Positions 33,754 to 34,958 of a stretch of 34,958 nt of DNA are shown here, one piece after another. Under the pieces are notes generated by a model, which was given only the letters and a program-made list of their open reading frames with translations, was not told the DNA's origin and ran no database searches. The position numbers and the translations under genes are program-made. Numbering within the stretch: the stretch's first letter is position 1; the number at the start of each line of letters is the position of its first letter. This stretch comes from Halobacteriovoraceae bacterium (GTDB lineage: Bacteria > Bdellovibrionota > Bacteriovoracia > Bacteriovoracales > Bacteriovoracaceae), in assembly GCA_002706205.1 (NCBI GenBank), contig PAKC01000052.1, forward strand, positions 1-34,958, given 5' to 3'.

Positions 33754-33975
33754 TTACTTTTCGACCGGATCATATCCCCCAGGATGAAAAGGATGACACT
33801 TGAGAATTCTTTTTAAAATGAGCCAAAAGGCCATAAAAATATTCTTTTTTTGCAAGCTTTCTTTAGCATAGGATGAGCATGTTGGAGTAAAACGGCAGTT
33901 TTGCCCAAGAAATGGTGATATAAATCTTTGATAGAGATTGATAAGGCCAATAAAAAGATTCTTAATTATTCTCAT
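33754..33975 (-). CDS. yidD: Membrane protein insertion efficiency factor YidD
   Basis: A 73-residue YidD. Family hallmarks are visible: [23 protein letters not shown] and [12 protein letters not shown]. It is a small, membrane-associated amphipathic protein thought to help YidC-mediated insertion. It usually sits between rnpA and yidC, but here neither neighbour is present, so the gene has left that cluster. It converges on priA and diverges from folE2. Confidence 0.93.
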   Translation of the reverse strand: MRIIKNLFIGLINLYQRFISPFLGQNCRFTPTCSSYAKESLQKKNIFMAFWLILKRILKCHPFHPGGYDPVEK

Positions 33976-34118
33976 AAGTTAGTCTGTATAAAAAGCTTTT
34001 GACCAGTTGGCAAGCAAAATTCTGGCCAGAAAATGACTAGAAAACGGCCAGACGAGGGTGGAAGTTGCTGTAAATATATTATAATAGTAAGGAATACCCT
34101 GGAACTAGGAGATAAAGT
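33976..34118. promoter_or_regulatory. Intergenic region upstream of folE2 with palindromes
   Basis: TTCTGGCCAGAA at 34020-34031 is a perfect 12-bp palindrome. Its left half (TCTGGCC, 34021-34027) can instead pair with GGCCAGA at 34046-34052 around an 18-base loop. A TATAAT at 34080-34085 is a likely -10 for folE2 with no good -35. AGGAG at 34107-34111 is the ribosome site. No Zur-type box or known riboswitch was recognised. Confidence 0.4.
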
Positions 34119-34958
34119 ATGATAAAAATCAGTCCCAAAATGGAGCAGGAAATGATAGATCAATCCTTTTCAGAACATACTTCTGTAAAAAGTAAAGTTG
34201 TCGAAGATATTTTAGATTGTAACTCTAAAGACGAGTCTGGACTTAATGACTTTCAAAAATTACCAACGAGTGACTTAATTGCTATTCCTAGAGTAGGGAT
34301 TAATCGCTATCGATTACCGATTGAATTAAAGAATAAGTTTGGAGTCGTTAGATCCCATGATTGTGAAGCTTCGATGTTTGTGAATTTAGATGCTAATAAA
34401 AATGGTGTAAGCATGTCTAGGCTTTGTACTATATTGCAAGCAGTAGCAGCAACAGAGGCTTTGGATGCAAACTTTTTTAAAAATGTCTTAAGACGATATC
34501 GTATTGAGTTAGCTGATGAAGCAGATAATAAGTTAATTGAATCAGCTTATTTAAAAATTAACTTTAATTACCCAGTAAAGCAGAAATCTTTAAAAAGTGA
34601 TAATTGGGGTTGGCAATATTATCCAGTTGCCTTAAAGGCGGTTGAAACTAAAGATAAGGGCTTTGAGTATTTTATTACACTAACTTATGAATACTCATCA
34701 ACTTGTCCATGTTCTTTGTCCATGGCAAAACAATACGAACAAGAGTATGCTCAAGGTAAGACTACTGAGGGCGTTGGGATCGGAGTTCCTCATTCACAAC
34801 GGTCAAAATTAACATGCACAGTTAAGATAGAAGATGGAAAAGATTTTTATATTGAGGATCTTATTCTCCTTCTAAAGATGGCCATTCCTACAGAAACGCA
34901 AAGTTTGGTGAAAAGAGTGGATGAACAAGCCTTTGCTATTTTAAATGGAACGCATCCT
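34119..34958 (+). CDS. folE2: GTP cyclohydrolase IB (FolE2), 3' end beyond window
   Basis: The first 280 codons of FolE2, which converts GTP to dihydroneopterin triphosphate for folate and 7-deazapurine synthesis. Supporting motifs are PRVGINRYRLPI, the NGVSMSRL segment matching the family's G-x-H-M-S-R-F (with Ser for His), and the metal/active-site motifs TCPCS (Cys196, Cys198) and GVPHSQRS. The last visible residues, DEQAFAILNGTHP, correspond to the region shortly before the C-terminus, so about 20-30 residues are missing. It is not truncated biologically as far as can be seen. ATG with AGGAG seven bases upstream. FolE2 is often used in place of zinc-dependent FolE when zinc is scarce; no zinc operator was seen here. 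Confidence 0.93.
   Translation, partial: MIKISPKMEQEMIDQSFSEHTSVKSKVVEDILDCNSKDESGLNDFQKLPTSDLIAIPRVGINRYRLPIELKNKFGVVRSHDCEASMFVNLDANKNGVSMSRLCTILQAVAATEALDANFFKNVLRRYRIELADEADNKLIESAYLKINFNYPVKQKSLKSDNWGWQYYPVALKAVETKDKGFEYFITLTYEYSSTCPCSLSMAKQYEQEYAQGKTTEGVGIGVPHSQRSKLTCTVKIEDGKDFYIEDLILLLKMAIPTETQSLVKRVDEQAFAILNGTHP

Noticed and set aside
33972-34163. 63-residue minus-strand open frame upstream of yidD, considered as rnpA
   Set aside because: It overlaps the folE2 start, has no RnpA motif (no R-N-x-x-K/R-R core) and no ribosome site. It is a chance frame.

Overview
The window is AT-rich (roughly mid-30s % GC by eye) bacterial chromosome, densely packed and almost entirely coding. Exported lipoproteins and proteases, a large chemosensory operon, a FadH-type dienoyl-CoA reductase, FolE2, and an ion-driven motor operon with an FHA protein together suggest a Gram-negative of the Bdellovibrionota type (Bacteriovorax/Halobacteriovorax-like). 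That placement is inference from gene content and composition, not a search result. No tRNA, rRNA, CRISPR array, insertion sequence or phage gene was seen, and no gap between genes exceeds 300 bases.

Layout. Positions 14-2424 hold a lipoprotein and a convergent alpha/beta hydrolase. Positions 2715-8989 are a three-gene operon: a MotB/OmpA-like protein with a very long coiled coil, a MotA/TolQ/ExbB-like channel subunit, and an FHA-domain protein with a giant coiled coil and one membrane segment. This is the least ordinary part of the window. Positions 8992-10222 hold a small exported protein and a small lipoprotein. Positions 10248-15160 are mixed housekeeping genes: fadH, an unrecognised 268-residue protein, a Na/phosphate cotransporter and a TrmB-like tRNA methyltransferase.

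Positions 15285-24619 are a chemosensory operon: CheA with C-terminal receiver, CheW, CheB, CheY, CheR, an HPt-receiver protein, and a second CheA with N-terminal receiver. No receptor gene lies in the window. The two kinases carry receivers at opposite ends, and three HPt-type histidines plus five receiver domains could form a branched phosphorelay.

Positions 24733-27009 hold two convergent exported serine proteases, one trypsin/V8-like and one subtilisin-like lipoprotein. Positions 27215-33751 are a tight operon uvrA-pyrC-cdd-priA (excision repair, pyrimidine synthesis and salvage, replication restart), read from a promoter placed so close to uvrA that its mRNA may be leaderless. Then come yidD on the minus strand and folE2, which runs off the right edge.

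Several annotated starts are shorter than the longest open frame because an internal ATG has a good Shine-Dalgarno sequence; these choices are explained in the entries. Function calls rest on motifs read by eye; no homology search was run.
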